A stretch of 64,000 bases of DNA. Source: Scytonema tolypothrichoides VB-61278 (GTDB taxonomy: Bacteria; Cyanobacteriota; Cyanobacteriia; Cyanobacteriales; Nostocaceae). Positions 52,661-61,446 of the stretch are shown one piece after another; the stretch's first letter is position 1; each line of letters opens with the position of its first letter. The stretch is from positions 154,128 to 218,127 of the forward strand of contig NZ_JXCA02000023.1 in the NCBI RefSeq assembly GCF_000828085.3, written 5' to 3'. A program made the position numbers and the translations under genes. Under the pieces are notes generated by a model. The model saw nothing but the letters and a program-made list of their open reading frames with translations. It was not told where the DNA came from and searched no databases.

Positions 52661-53923
52661 ATGAAAATTATTTCGTTTCTTGGTTTTAATAATTATGATG
52701 AGACTACTTACCTCAATCCACGTGGTTCTGGAGGATATAAAACTCCTTTCTTTCAAGAGGCGTTAGTTGAGTTTTACAAGCCTGAAACTCTCTACGTTTT
52801 ATTGACCAAAACAGTAGAAACAGTTCCTCCAAAGGAAGCATCAGAACCTAATTGGGATGCTCTAAAAAATCGATTGGATAAGAGGGTAAACTTACAACCA
52901 ATCAAAAATATTCCTGAACAAAACAGCCCATTTGATATTTGGTGGATATTTCAGCAGGTAACTAATTGTTTAGAGCATGGAGATACCGTTATATTTGATA
53001 TCACACACAGCTTTCGCTCTGTACCTGTGGTGGCATTGATTGCCGTCAGTTATCTACGAGTCGTGCGAAGTGTGAATATTGAGGGGCTTCTCTACGGTGC
53101 CTTTGAAGCTAAAAACAAGGCAACTAATGAAACACCCACGTTTGACCTGTTGCCTATTGTTAGCCTCTTGGAGTGGACAACCGCTACTGATCAATTCATT
53201 AAAACAGGTAATGGACAAGCGTTAGCAAGCTTGCTGCACAGTAGTAACTCCAAAACCGAGAATTTAGCAACAAGTATAGATGGGATTGCTCAAGGGTTGC
53301 AACTGTTGCGACCGATGGATGTTATGCAAGAAGCCGCTAATTTACCACAACATATTGCAGAGGCAGCACCCATTATTTCTCAGTCTGTACCACCATTTGT
53401 TAGTTTGCTAGAGCGTGTAAAAAAAGATTACTGTGATTTTGGATTGGCAGATCCAATCGATTATGAGAAAAACGCTCAAGCGTCCTTATTGCGCCAACTG
53501 AAGATGGTGGAATGGTATGTACAGAAAGGACAAATTGTTCAAGCCCTATCTATGGCGCGAGAGTGGCTCCCTTCCTTGTTATGCTATCACTTTGGAATAG
53601 ATCCACAAATTTACAGACCCAATCGAGTCGAAATGGAACTCCTGTTGAGTGGAGGAAACACCCTACCAGATGCACAAGGTAACAAATATGAATCGCCTTA
53701 TTTAGAACAGTATAAATCGAGTGTTACAAAAGAGAAAAGAAAACAATTGACTGACCTTTGGAATGATAAATACAAACTAGCAAATCTAAGAAATGATGTG
53801 GTGCATTCAGGTTTTCGCAAGAATCCCCAAAGTGCAGAATATATTATTGATCAGACTAAGCAAATTATCAGCGAACTTAAAGCCATTGCAAATGCATGGA
53901 ACTTGAAAGGCGAAACTCTATAA
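52661..53923 (+). CDS. CARF–HEPN ribonuclease (Csx1/TM1812 group)
   Basis: 420 residues. The N-terminal CARF (MKIISFLGFNNYDETTY; VIFDITHSFRSVPVVALI; IEGLLYGAFEA) is that of the TIGR02221/TM1812 family. The C-terminal half is helical and has R377-N-D-V-V-H382, the R-x4-H motif of HEPN RNases. Binding of cyclic oligoadenylate made by Cas10 should switch on nonspecific RNA cutting. The start at 52661 has AAAGGA 8 bases before it. It ends the III-A operon. Confidence 0.85.
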   Translation: MKIISFLGFNNYDETTYLNPRGSGGYKTPFFQEALVEFYKPETLYVLLTKTVETVPPKEASEPNWDALKNRLDKRVNLQPIKNIPEQNSPFDIWWIFQQVTNCLEHGDTVIFDITHSFRSVPVVALIAVSYLRVVRSVNIEGLLYGAFEAKNKATNETPTFDLLPIVSLLEWTTATDQFIKTGNGQALASLLHSSNSKTENLATSIDGIAQGLQLLRPMDVMQEAANLPQHIAEAAPIISQSVPPFVSLLERVKKDYCDFGLADPIDYEKNAQASLLRQLKMVEWYVQKGQIVQALSMAREWLPSLLCYHFGIDPQIYRPNRVEMELLLSGGNTLPDAQGNKYESPYLEQYKSSVTKEKRKQLTDLWNDKYKLANLRNDVVHSGFRKNPQSAEYIIDQTKQIISELKAIANAWNLKGETL

Positions 53924-53968
53924 TCTTTAGCAACTTTATGAATATTGAGCAGTAAAAACTAAACACAA

Positions 53969-54059
53969 TAGACATCTCCGGTAAACAATGTAGAGACGTT
54001 ACATGTAACGTCTCTACAAGGGTTTCACGTAACGCATAATTAATTTCTGGAGATGTCTA
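53969..54059. mobile_element. 91-bp MITE-like element
   Basis: Ends are TAGACATCTCC and GGAGATGTCTA, i.e. 9-bp inverted repeats (12 of 15 matching if extended) flanked by TA, the target site of IS630/Tc1-type elements. A perfect 30-bp palindrome (53989–54018) lies inside. It carries no gene. It sits between the CARF–HEPN and CARF-only genes. Confidence 0.65.
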
Positions 54060-54111
54060 ATCGCATCGTCGTTCACCTTCACTAAGAGCGAAAATTTATC
54101 TTTCAACTTCC

Positions 54112-54654
54112 ATGCCCAAAACACTCCTCGTCACCGTCGGCGGTTCCTTCCAACCCATCATCACCGCAATTCACAGTCTCCAACCCCATCGCATCATCTT
54201 CATCGCCTCGGATGGCGACAAAGGAAGCAAGTCGCAAGTCATTGGCGAAGGAACACCTTGCGAAGTCCGACGCGGAAGCGAAGTTATTGAAAGATTACCA
54301 AATATTCCAGCACAGGTAGGACTGGGAGAAAGCTTTCAACCAGAACGAGATTTAATTCTCATCCAAAACCCCGACGATTTATCAGAATGCTATCTCAAAA
54401 TTCACCAGTGCATTCACCATCTCCAACAAGAAGCACCTGATGATGAAATTCTCGCAGACTACACAGGCGGGACAAAAACCTTATCAGCTGCTTTAGTACT
54501 GGCGGCGGTTGATAACGGGATTTCTCTGTATCTTACCATTGCCACTTCAAGGGAAAACTTGCTAAAAGTAGAACGAGGAGAAGCGACGCGACTGGTGGAC
54601 ACCAGTTTTAGAAAACATACGAAACTACACTGGTTTCAAAGCCCGACGACTTAA
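54112..54654 (+). CDS. CARF-only CRISPR-associated protein, 180 aa
   Basis: MPKTLLVTVGGSFQPIITAI and EILADYTGGTKTLSAALVL are marks of the TIGR02710 CARF group. Members normally continue with a helical HEPN part to about 380 residues; this one stops after the CARF. It could be a ring nuclease that degrades cyclic oligoadenylate, as stand-alone CARF proteins of the Sso1393 kind do, or a truncated effector. Its codon use is more GC-rich than its neighbours. Its end overlaps the minus-strand cas6 by 30 bases. Confidence 0.72.
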   Translation: MPKTLLVTVGGSFQPIITAIHSLQPHRIIFIASDGDKGSKSQVIGEGTPCEVRRGSEVIERLPNIPAQVGLGESFQPERDLILIQNPDDLSECYLKIHQCIHHLQQEAPDDEILADYTGGTKTLSAALVLAAVDNGISLYLTIATSRENLLKVERGEATRLVDTSFRKHTKLHWFQSPTT

Positions 54655-55737
54655 CTTGGCATAAGTCTTCACCGTTTCATAGGGCATTTCCAAATCTTGT
54701 GCGATCGCCTGCAACGACTCCCCCATTTCCCGCCGCGCCAAAATAGTCGCCCATTTTGATGCTATCTCTTCTGCGCGATCGCCTCCAGTCCGTTTACGCT
54801 GTGCCTTAAAGATATCTGTCAGTTCCTCAATACGTCTTGCTAACAAGCTTTGCACATCAGGTACTTCTGGTGCTGCTTGAGATGACCAACCCAACCGTGT
54901 TTGTCCCAACCCAAACGTCGTTTTATGACCAGTACCACAGTAAGGTGCTAACTTCCCCAAAGCATAAAATAGCTTGCAAAAGTCTGGTTGTCTGGAAGCC
55001 TCTTTGGTCAAACCAAATTCTATTGTTCCTGTAAATCCCGTTACCGCACCTTTCTTACCTGCTAGGACTTTCATAGATGTGAGTTGGTGACGGGTAATCA
55101 ACACGTTATCATCCACCCAAGCCAGAAACGCCTCCTGTTCAACACACATTCCAGAAAAGTCATTCCAACGACGCAGGTAACTGTGAAAAACATTTGTTGG
55201 CATTGGTAAAGGGAAATGATGACCTTTGCGACGGAAACTGGTCGGGCTGAGAAATTTTAAGGTAACAGTTTCTCCATGTTCAGAGTTTAGCAGTTGAGCA
55301 TAAGTTGTGGGAGCATGAGCAATATTGCAAGAGCGAATCTGTAAGGATGCATTTCGCAAGCTAAGTTCTTTTGGTAGATTTTGCACCCACTGTTCCATCC
55401 ATTGTGAGACTCGACTCGACAACACTGTCACATACCAGTAGTAAGAGTTGTTAGCGCTTAGTTGCACTTGCCTACCACTGCTAACTAATTCTCCATCTAA
55501 TGCAGAAATCGTAAACGGCTTTTCTGACTCGCCATCATGAAGGTAGGCAGAGAGTTCTGGATCATAGAAACGCACTTGGTCAAGAAACCAAGCGTGCAGT
55601 CCAATGGTGTACTGAGGGTAAATAGAAGCATCTACTTGTGTGACGAACTCAAATACTAACCCGACGAGTTCCGTTTCTGATGACCAGTTTAAGTTAGATT
55701 TATAGTCAATTGTTTTGTTTTGTAATTTGCGAGCCAT
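54625..55737 (-). CDS. cas6: Second Cas6 with C-terminal HTH-like extension
   Basis: 370 residues. The Cas6 body (1–285) has VTLKFLSPTSFRRKGHHFPL, FHSYLRRWNDFSG and the Gly-rich CGTGHKTTFGLGQTRLGW. After it comes a helical tail, with AQRKRTGGDRAEEIASKWAT, then LARREMGESLQAIAQDLEMP and YETVKTYAKLSRRAL, which looks like a sigma-70-region-4-type HTH. That tail may bind DNA or RNA. The gene faces the rest of the island. It differs clearly from the cas6 at 51881 and may serve a different repeat type. Confidence 0.82.
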   Translation of the reverse strand: MARKLQNKTIDYKSNLNWSSETELVGLVFEFVTQVDASIYPQYTIGLHAWFLDQVRFYDPELSAYLHDGESEKPFTISALDGELVSSGRQVQLSANNSYYWYVTVLSSRVSQWMEQWVQNLPKELSLRNASLQIRSCNIAHAPTTYAQLLNSEHGETVTLKFLSPTSFRRKGHHFPLPMPTNVFHSYLRRWNDFSGMCVEQEAFLAWVDDNVLITRHQLTSMKVLAGKKGAVTGFTGTIEFGLTKEASRQPDFCKLFYALGKLAPYCGTGHKTTFGLGQTRLGWSSQAAPEVPDVQSLLARRIEELTDIFKAQRKRTGGDRAEEIASKWATILARREMGESLQAIAQDLEMPYETVKTYAKLSRRALKPV

Positions 55738-55786
55738 TATAAATTTTTATAGCGATTCTCGTTTCAATCAAATATACTACGGTGTG

Positions 55787-55813
55787 TAGAGACCTTACTA
55801 TACGGTCTCTACT
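55787..55813. repeat. Short inverted repeat, GTAGAGACC type
   Basis: GTAGAGACC and GGTCTCTAC form a 9-bp stem around a 9-base loop. It resembles the palindrome inside the MITE at 53989–54018 and the one at 57526–57552, so it belongs to a small dispersed family. Confidence 0.7.
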
Positions 55814-55870
55814 GTATTGCACGCAATTGAAAACCGCTCTTCTTCTCAACAATCAGTAAACAATAGTTCA

Positions 55871-56800
55871 CTAATTTCCTCCACGGTACCGTTCAAAACT
55901 CCTGATTGCCATAACTAAACTTATCTTCATACGTGTAAAAGCTTCCACCAAACTGCCAACTTCATCGTTACCCACTTTCTCAAATTCTGCATCCATATCA
56001 CCAGTACTCACGGCTTCTGCAACACGGACGACACGCTTAATTGGTCGTACAACATATCGCGTTAGCCAGAAGTTAGCGACGTATATGGCGATAGCAAAAA
56101 TTATAGTCACAATTCCCATGACCCATACGAGCGATTGATTAGCTTTCTGGAAAACCTGGCTAGCAGGAATAGACACTATTTGAACACCATTAATAAGATT
56201 TAATTTCCACCCAAATCCATTTTCTGTTCCATAAATCTCAATCATCTTCTTGGGCGCAACATCTGGTGTGCTGTGACATCTCAAGCAACTAGATTCAGTT
56301 ATGGCTAAGGGACGTGCAATGTAATAAAAATTCTGGTTATCAAAAGAACGGAATCCTGACAAAACTTTCAGATTTTTGTCTTGACGGAATTTTTGTATAA
56401 GTTCTGTTTCAACGCTATCAGCTTTATCTCGGATATTTGTTGGATTCAGCATCGCCTCTTTATAGAAAAAATCTTTATAGGCATCGTCCTCATTTCGTAG
56501 CTTTTCAAAAACTTTCCGTGCTGAGTAAGCAGGGATAGTCTGTGCTGCAAATTCATCCTTTCCTAAGCGTGCTTCCAACTCGGGATTGATTTCATCATTT
56601 GTGTAAGAACGCACAGAGTTTATAGTCTTGAACAGCAATTTACCATTTGAACTCACTTCATCTTGAGCTTTGTAATTTAAGATTTGAGACAAAGCTATAC
56701 CACTCAGAGTAATTCCTGCAAGAAATATAACGAGCAGTAATACAGTTAGCTTTCTGCCTAATGGAAAATTGTTAAAATTCCAGGAAAATTGTTTCAGCAT
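55871..56800 (-). CDS. Tll0287-like haem sensor membrane protein with HAMP
   Basis: 309 residues. Span 1 (about 16–40) is followed by an extracytoplasmic Tll0287-like (DUF3365) domain with a c-type haem site C172-L-R-C175-H176. Span 2 (about 221–243) leads to a cytoplasmic HAMP domain (VRPIKRVVRVAEAVSTGDMD to MKISLVMAI). No kinase or cyclase is attached, so output must be via a partner. Redox, NO or O2 sensing is the usual suggestion for this fold. The gene stands alone on the minus strand. Confidence 0.85.
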   Translation of the reverse strand: MLKQFSWNFNNFPLGRKLTVLLLVIFLAGITLSGIALSQILNYKAQDEVSSNGKLLFKTINSVRSYTNDEINPELEARLGKDEFAAQTIPAYSARKVFEKLRNEDDAYKDFFYKEAMLNPTNIRDKADSVETELIQKFRQDKNLKVLSGFRSFDNQNFYYIARPLAITESSCLRCHSTPDVAPKKMIEIYGTENGFGWKLNLINGVQIVSIPASQVFQKANQSLVWVMGIVTIIFAIAIYVANFWLTRYVVRPIKRVVRVAEAVSTGDMDAEFEKVGNDEVGSLVEAFTRMKISLVMAIRSFERYRGGN

Positions 56801-57343
56801 ATTTCTTAAAATCCATTAATATAAATCAAAGGTATTTACTTAGAGATTCAGGATACAAGGCAATGCGTTCGTAAAGACTCTTTTAAGTCCAATAGATGCT
56901 AAAATCCTTTAAAAAGCAATAGTTTTTTCAAAAAATAAAATTATTTTCTATCTGGTAGTTCATTTCATTAACGTTCCTTTTGATGAATTTTATGGAATTT
57001 ATTCTATATCTATTCCTCAACAGCCGTTTGAATCTTTACGGAAATTTTGAATTATTTACGACCAATTACGTACATTTTATGACTTTTTATGACTTTTTTA
57101 ACAACCAGCAAGTTACATTATCAAAGGTGGTATTGATTGCAGTGATAGCTTTATCCGAATTAGGCGTGTACTAACATCTTGTACATATCCGTAGAAACCA
57201 TATTTCACTAAAAAGTACATAAAAAAGATACATCTTATTATGCGGCTTTTTATCCAAAATCAGGCACTTCATACTTAATACTTAGTGCTTAAATCGCATT
57301 CATTGGTTCAGATGGAAGATGCCAGCCTTTAAGTAGCACAAGA

Positions 57344-57430
57344 AACCCTCCGGGTATGCGCAAAGCGCACGCCCTCCGGGCTTTAGCCCAGAGGGCGTGC
57401 CGTAGGCATACGCCAGTCGCCTGGCTGTCG
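57344..57430. repeat. Array of short GC-rich hairpins
   Basis: Consecutive dyads: ACCC/GGGT, TGCGC-AAA-GCGCA (57357–57369), GCCCTC/GAGGGC with inner GGGCT/AGCCC (57371–57396), and GCGTGCC-GTA-GGCATACGC (57395–57413). A similar but not identical array is at 61500–61640. These are typical dispersed hairpin repeats of multicellular cyanobacteria. Confidence 0.7.
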
Positions 57431-57525
57431 GGAAACAAGGACCGCAGCGCTGGTCTCACAGCTAGCAACATATGAAATAAACACCATCCCCTTTGTTCAC
57501 TGTTCCCTGTGTTTTTTAAGAAGAA

Positions 57526-57552
57526 TAGAGACGTTGAACTGCGACGTCTCTA
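57526..57552. repeat. Short inverted repeat, TAGAGACGT type
   Basis: TAGAGACGT and ACGTCTCTA flank a 9-base loop just 30 bases beyond the 3' end of trpD. It could also act as a weak terminator for trpD. Same family as 55787–55813 and the MITE palindrome. Confidence 0.7.
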
Positions 57553-57581
57553 CAAATGTTATCGTTCTTGCAGATTATTTT

Positions 57582-58676
57582 TCACTTAAGAAATTGAGCA
57601 AGCTGTTCCAACTTCTTCCAAGCAAGTCCACTTTGGAGAATTTCTTTGGCAACAATAACAGCTTGAGAAAAAGTTTGACAATTATCTCCTTGATCTGGTA
57701 TTACTTCACCCACATACAGTGCAAACGCAGCATTGAGAGCAACCACATCTAGCTGTGACTGAGTCCCTTTACCTTGAAGAACAGCTTTGAGAATTTCTGC
57801 ATTCTCTTCAACATCTCCACCCCGTAATTCACTAATGGGAGCGGGGTTTAAGCCTAACTCTTGTGGAGAAAGTTCGATCAGGTGTATTTGTTGGTTTGAC
57901 AACACAGCCAAATCAGTTTTATCTCCCAAACCTGCTTCATCTAATTTTTCGCGTCCGTGAAGTGTAACTGCTCGCCGAGTCCCTAATTGATTTAGAACTT
58001 TAGCAAAAGTCTCTACCAAAGCCGGAGAGTTGACACCAATAACCTGTCCTGTTGGTTTTAAGGGGTTGATTAATGGACCTAACAGATTAAAAATTGTGCG
58101 TACTTTCAAAGTTTTTCGCAAAGGAGCGATAACCTTAAGAGCAGGATGCCAATCAGGTGCGAACAAGAAAGTCATACCAACTGCACTCACAGCTTCTTGA
58201 GTTTTCTCCAGACTTGCTTTGAGATTGACACCCAAAGCTTCTAACACGTCTGCTGATCCAGTTTTTCCAGATGCTGAACGATTACCATGCTTAGCCACTT
58301 TTACCCCAGCAGCAGCAGTCACAAAAGCAACAGCGGTGGAAATATTAAATGTTGATGCTCCATCTCCCCCAGTACCACAAGTATCAACAAGTGGTGAGGT
58401 GCCAACGATAACATCTCGTTGGGTTGGTTTGTTAGATTGGGAATATAGAACCTCAACCATCCCAAGTAACTCTTCAGCAGACACTCCCTTGGCTTGAATT
58501 GCTGCTAAAATAGCACCCGATAACACCGGGGGAATAGCTTCTTGTAGCCAACCAGACATTAAATTAGAAGCTTGAGATACCGAAAGAGATTGACGCTCTA
58601 ACAGTTGCTGCAACAAGGCAGACCAATTAGAGGAGTCTTGATCTAATGGATTTGTGTCAACATTAGCTGTTATCAT
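57582..58676 (-). CDS. trpD: Anthranilate phosphoribosyltransferase
   Basis: 364 residues. [18 protein letters not shown] is the PRPP-binding loop, [20 protein letters not shown] and the Arg/Thr-rich [11 protein letters not shown] complete the family signature. It joins anthranilate to phosphoribosyl pyrophosphate, the second step of tryptophan synthesis. No other trp gene is adjacent, as is common in cyanobacteria where they are scattered. Confidence 0.95.
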   Translation of the reverse strand: MITANVDTNPLDQDSSNWSALLQQLLERQSLSVSQASNLMSGWLQEAIPPVLSGAILAAIQAKGVSAEELLGMVEVLYSQSNKPTQRDVIVGTSPLVDTCGTGGDGASTFNISTAVAFVTAAAGVKVAKHGNRSASGKTGSADVLEALGVNLKASLEKTQEAVSAVGMTFLFAPDWHPALKVIAPLRKTLKVRTIFNLLGPLINPLKPTGQVIGVNSPALVETFAKVLNQLGTRRAVTLHGREKLDEAGLGDKTDLAVLSNQQIHLIELSPQELGLNPAPISELRGGDVEENAEILKAVLQGKGTQSQLDVVALNAAFALYVGEVIPDQGDNCQTFSQAVIVAKEILQSGLAWKKLEQLAQFLK

Positions 58677-59071
58677 AACTTCAATAGATACAACTCTTTT
58701 ACGACCGTGATGTTACTTTAGTCGGAGTATTTCTTTACCGTAAGGATTTTATCAGAAACAAACGTCTCTTAGATATCTCGAATATTCTAAATGTAGAAGA
58801 ATTTACCTTTATTTTTCAAATCTCCTCACCATTTTGCAAAACATCTTGCAGCTAATCGTTCTCCTCCAAACTGGCAAACCGTATCTGATCCCCAATCAAC
58901 AGAAAGACAAATGAGTTAACTCAGATCTTGCACCTATCCGTATAACCCAGACCTTAGTCAAAAGCAGCGCAATAAAGTTACATCACTTTTCTTAGCTTTT
59001 CTCGGTCAAATAAGGGCTTCAGGCTTAGTACTGAGTGTAATAAAAACATCAATGTTTCTTGGTGCAAGATG
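58677..59071. other. Intergenic, nothing recognised
   Basis: About 395 bases upstream of trpD. AT-rich, likely holds the trpD promoter. No frame, hairpin or repeat worth naming. Confidence 0.4.
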
Positions 59072-59281
59072 TCAGTTAACAAAAAACGCCATAAACTTCC
59101 AGAACTCAGTCACGATAACCTGAGTACACGGCATCATGGCAATCCGAGAACCAAAATTACCCAAAATCAATCCTGTCGTCACAACCCCAATGACTCCAGA
59201 TCCACCCAACTCTTCAACAATAAGATATGTAGCCTAGCTAGAAACCAAAGTTAAAGACTGTTCCACAAGTGGTAAATCGAA
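59072..59281 (-). pseudogene. Decayed Na+/H+ antiporter fragment (CPA1 type)
   Basis: Read on the minus strand: DLPLVEQSLTLVSS, an in-frame stop, then ATYLIVEELGGSGVIG, VVTTGLILGNFGSR, IAMMP and EFWKFMAFFVN, followed by a stop. This matches a late membrane part of cyanobacterial NhaP/NhaS antiporters (GVIGVV…GLILGN, then EFWEF). About 60 codons of a ~500-residue protein remain, with no upstream or downstream continuation that I can follow. Confidence 0.65.
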
Positions 59282-59489
59282 CCACTATGACTTCTTCACC
59301 AATTTCCGAAGCATCCACCATAAGAGCACTCTTAATACAATTCACCGTAAATATTAACCAGATAAGTTGTTAAATAGCACTCATCCTGAAGTGAGACCTT
59401 AAGATGGATTGACTGTTTGGACGTTTCAGTATAGTTTTAGTTAATGTATGGGTAAAACTTGCCTAATTCAATCCAGTTTAGTTTTTGAA
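59282..59489. other. Leader region before the riboswitch
   Basis: Probable promoter zone of the riboswitch transcript. I cannot name a -10/-35 pair with confidence. Confidence 0.3.
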
Positions 59490-59610
59490 AAACTCTAACC
59501 TGGGTTAGAAGCGGAGGAACCAATGTATTGGGGCGAATCTTGAATGGAGAGACACCTTCCAGTCTTAGCCCGTCAGCTAACTCCGTCGGCATTGGAAGGA
59601 GTACCTATGG
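59490..59610 (+). promoter_or_regulatory. c-di-AMP riboswitch (ydaO-yuaA type)
   Basis: Conserved blocks occur in the expected order: AGCGGAGGAACCAATGTA, then TTGGGGCGAATCTTGA, then TTAGCCCGTCAGCTAACTCC and GGCATTGGAAGGAG. These fit the ydaO consensus (GGGGACCCA … GGGGCGAATC … GCCCGTCAGCTAACCTCG). The RNA senses cyclic di-AMP, a signal for potassium and osmotic state, and usually turns genes off when bound. Downstream on the same strand are an 82-residue protein and a LeuT-fold transporter. The expression platform is not resolved. Confidence 0.88.
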
Positions 59611-59873
59611 CATCAGCTGATTCCAAGCCGTTGTCCCTAGGTTCTCCTAGCTAGAATAGCTGTCACAACTGGCAGTATAGACATAAAAGACCGTTGATTT
59701 CGTTTAGGGAATATCCTGTATCTTTTGTCAATTAAAAAGTCAAAAGACATCAGAATTGTGTGCATTTGTAGTTTTTGCAATTCCCTCTACTCAAAAGAAT
59801 CAGCATCCTTTCCCGTAATGGTTGAAAATCAATTTGAACCAGTCGCACCAATTCTTAGAATTCAGGAGAAAAT

Positions 59874-60122
59874 ATGCCAATTAAAAATCAGACATCATTA
59901 TATACTGATGAAGTCAACTTCTTTCCAGATCATCAGTTCAGGTTAATTGGAGAGTGTGCAGGAAAAAAACTTTTATTAATTGGTAGAACCAAAGCATACA
60001 ATGACCCAATTGTGGCAACAAGTCAAACTGACGAGCCAAGTCAGGAAGATTTATATGCTTATGACCTTTATGAATTAATGAAGTTTAGCCACGAACCAGT
60101 TAAAATTCACGGCGAAATTTAA
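59874..60122 (+). CDS. Small hypothetical protein, 82 aa, riboswitch-linked
   Basis: Soluble, acidic, with a beta-rich middle (FRLIGECAGKKLLLIGRT) and a helical LYAYDLYELMKFSH end. AGGAGAAAAT precedes the ATG, a clear ribosome-binding site. The transporter starts 25 bases downstream, so both probably share the c-di-AMP-controlled transcript. I do not recognise the family. Confidence 0.65.
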   Translation: MPIKNQTSLYTDEVNFFPDHQFRLIGECAGKKLLLIGRTKAYNDPIVATSQTDEPSQEDLYAYDLYELMKFSHEPVKIHGEI

Positions 60123-60147
60123 AAAAATTTGTGGAGCAGATGCCAAT

Positions 60148-61446
60148 ATGGCTTTTGACCGCAGACTGGATACTTTTTCACTAGCAGCCTTGCTGGTATC
60201 CGCGCATTACGGTTTGGGGTTTCTTTTGGGAACCGCTGAGAAATCCCTAAATTTAGGGGCTGCTGGCAGTCTCTATACTGTCTCCCTTAGCTTGGGTACA
60301 ATAGCTCTTTTAGGACTGGCAAAATTTTACTGGACACGAGCAGAGCCAATTTGGACATTGGTAGGTTCTGCCTACGGAGATGGGGCAAAAGTTTTTGTGA
60401 GCTTAATGTCTTGGTCATCGCTGATTGGCATTGAAGCTGTTCAGTTGATTTCTGGAGCATTTATCCTCAAGGTCTTCGGAATAGCTACTCTTCCCACGAT
60501 GGTTGTTTTGGCTATCCTGTTTGCAACAATTTCCCTACTCCCAATGGAAAAAGCAGGCTGGATATTGCGAGGGTTACTGATTCTGAACTTTTTGGCTTTG
60601 CTTTATGGACTGTGGGTGTTACATGGTTTTGGTGATTATGTGCGATCGCCTATAGAGTTTACTAGCTCACTCAAACATATGAGTTTGCCAACTATAGTGG
60701 GCATCTCATTGTCTACAATTCTGCTGGTACCTATAGATATGAAGTATCAGCAGTTTCTTCTCCAAGCAAAAGATGTAAACAGTCTGTATCAAGGGTGTAC
60801 TTTGGCCGCAATTTTGCTACTACTGCTTGCTTTTTTACCTTCAACAATTGTTGTAGCGGCACATAACGCAGGAATTTTGCCTGCTGGCATTGATGGTAAG
60901 GAAACTCTCCCATTTATCCTAGCCTGGGTTGGCGGTGGTACCGACAAGCCTTTGGGTATGCTGGTGATTGTGTCTTTACTGGTTCCAGCGCTGGGTATTG
61001 GCAGCAGCATATTGCGAGTGCAAACCAAAACTATTTTGGACTTCAACATTCTGCCTGCATCTTTTTGGAGTCGTATACTCGTCACTGCTGCCAATGCTCT
61101 GTTTGGTCTTGCTGTTGCTTTGAAAGGTGGGGAAATTGTTAATTTAATTGTGTATTTTTATGCAGCATATGTAGGAGCGGTGTTTGCTCCTTTTGTTGCT
61201 TTTTTGATCGCTCAAACGGGACGCTATAACTTCTCAAAAGGAAGTGTCAAGCTGTCTTTAATGATAAGTAGTTTTTCGTCTCTTTCATTGCTAATTATAA
61301 CACTTATAAATCCTGCTTTTGTAGGATTTGGTAGCGTTGAATTGAACATCATGGGAATAGGAATTCTGAGTGGAGCCTTATTTTTGTTGCTTGGGGAGGT
61401 ATTAGAAAAATACTTTCTAACATCCAAGGTTGAGGAAAAAGCTTAA
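60148..61446 (+). CDS. LeuT-fold membrane transporter (solute:sodium symporter-like)
   Basis: 432 residues with 11–12 membrane spans. LVSAHYGLGFLLGTAEKSL at span 1 has the broken-helix feel of the APC/SSS superfamily. The region around residues 190–215 (LSTILLVPIDMKYQQFLL) corresponds to a substrate/ion helix. No diagnostic substrate motif is present. Control by a c-di-AMP riboswitch upstream suggests uptake of an osmotically active compound or ion, such as an amino acid, betaine or potassium-linked solute. Confidence 0.72.
   Translation: MAFDRRLDTFSLAALLVSAHYGLGFLLGTAEKSLNLGAAGSLYTVSLSLGTIALLGLAKFYWTRAEPIWTLVGSAYGDGAKVFVSLMSWSSLIGIEAVQLISGAFILKVFGIATLPTMVVLAILFATISLLPMEKAGWILRGLLILNFLALLYGLWVLHGFGDYVRSPIEFTSSLKHMSLPTIVGISLSTILLVPIDMKYQQFLLQAKDVNSLYQGCTLAAILLLLLAFLPSTIVVAAHNAGILPAGIDGKETLPFILAWVGGGTDKPLGMLVIVSLLVPALGIGSSILRVQTKTILDFNILPASFWSRILVTAANALFGLAVALKGGEIVNLIVYFYAAYVGAVFAPFVAFLIAQTGRYNFSKGSVKLSLMISSFSSLSLLIITLINPAFVGFGSVELNIMGIGILSGALFLLLGEVLEKYFLTSKVEEKA

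Larger units (their letters stand above)
56801..57581. other. Intergenic, 781 bases, with hairpin-rich repeats
   Basis: AT-rich part 56900–57250 has a 64-codon frame (56980–57174) rich in Phe/Tyr/Asn that I do not regard as a gene. GC-rich hairpin repeats follow at 57344–57430. The inverted repeat TAGAGACGT/ACGTCTCTA is at 57526–57552. Confidence 0.45.

Noticed and set aside
55762-55770. Isolated GTTTCAATC upstream of the second cas6
   Set aside because: Resembles a CRISPR repeat start, but there is no second copy or the rest of the repeat.
56980-57174. 64-codon Phe/Tyr-rich frame
   Set aside because: Low-complexity AT-rich stretch with internal TTTATGAC repeats; not a convincing gene.
59069-59254. 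61-codon plus-strand frame
   Set aside because: It is the complement of the decayed antiporter fragment.
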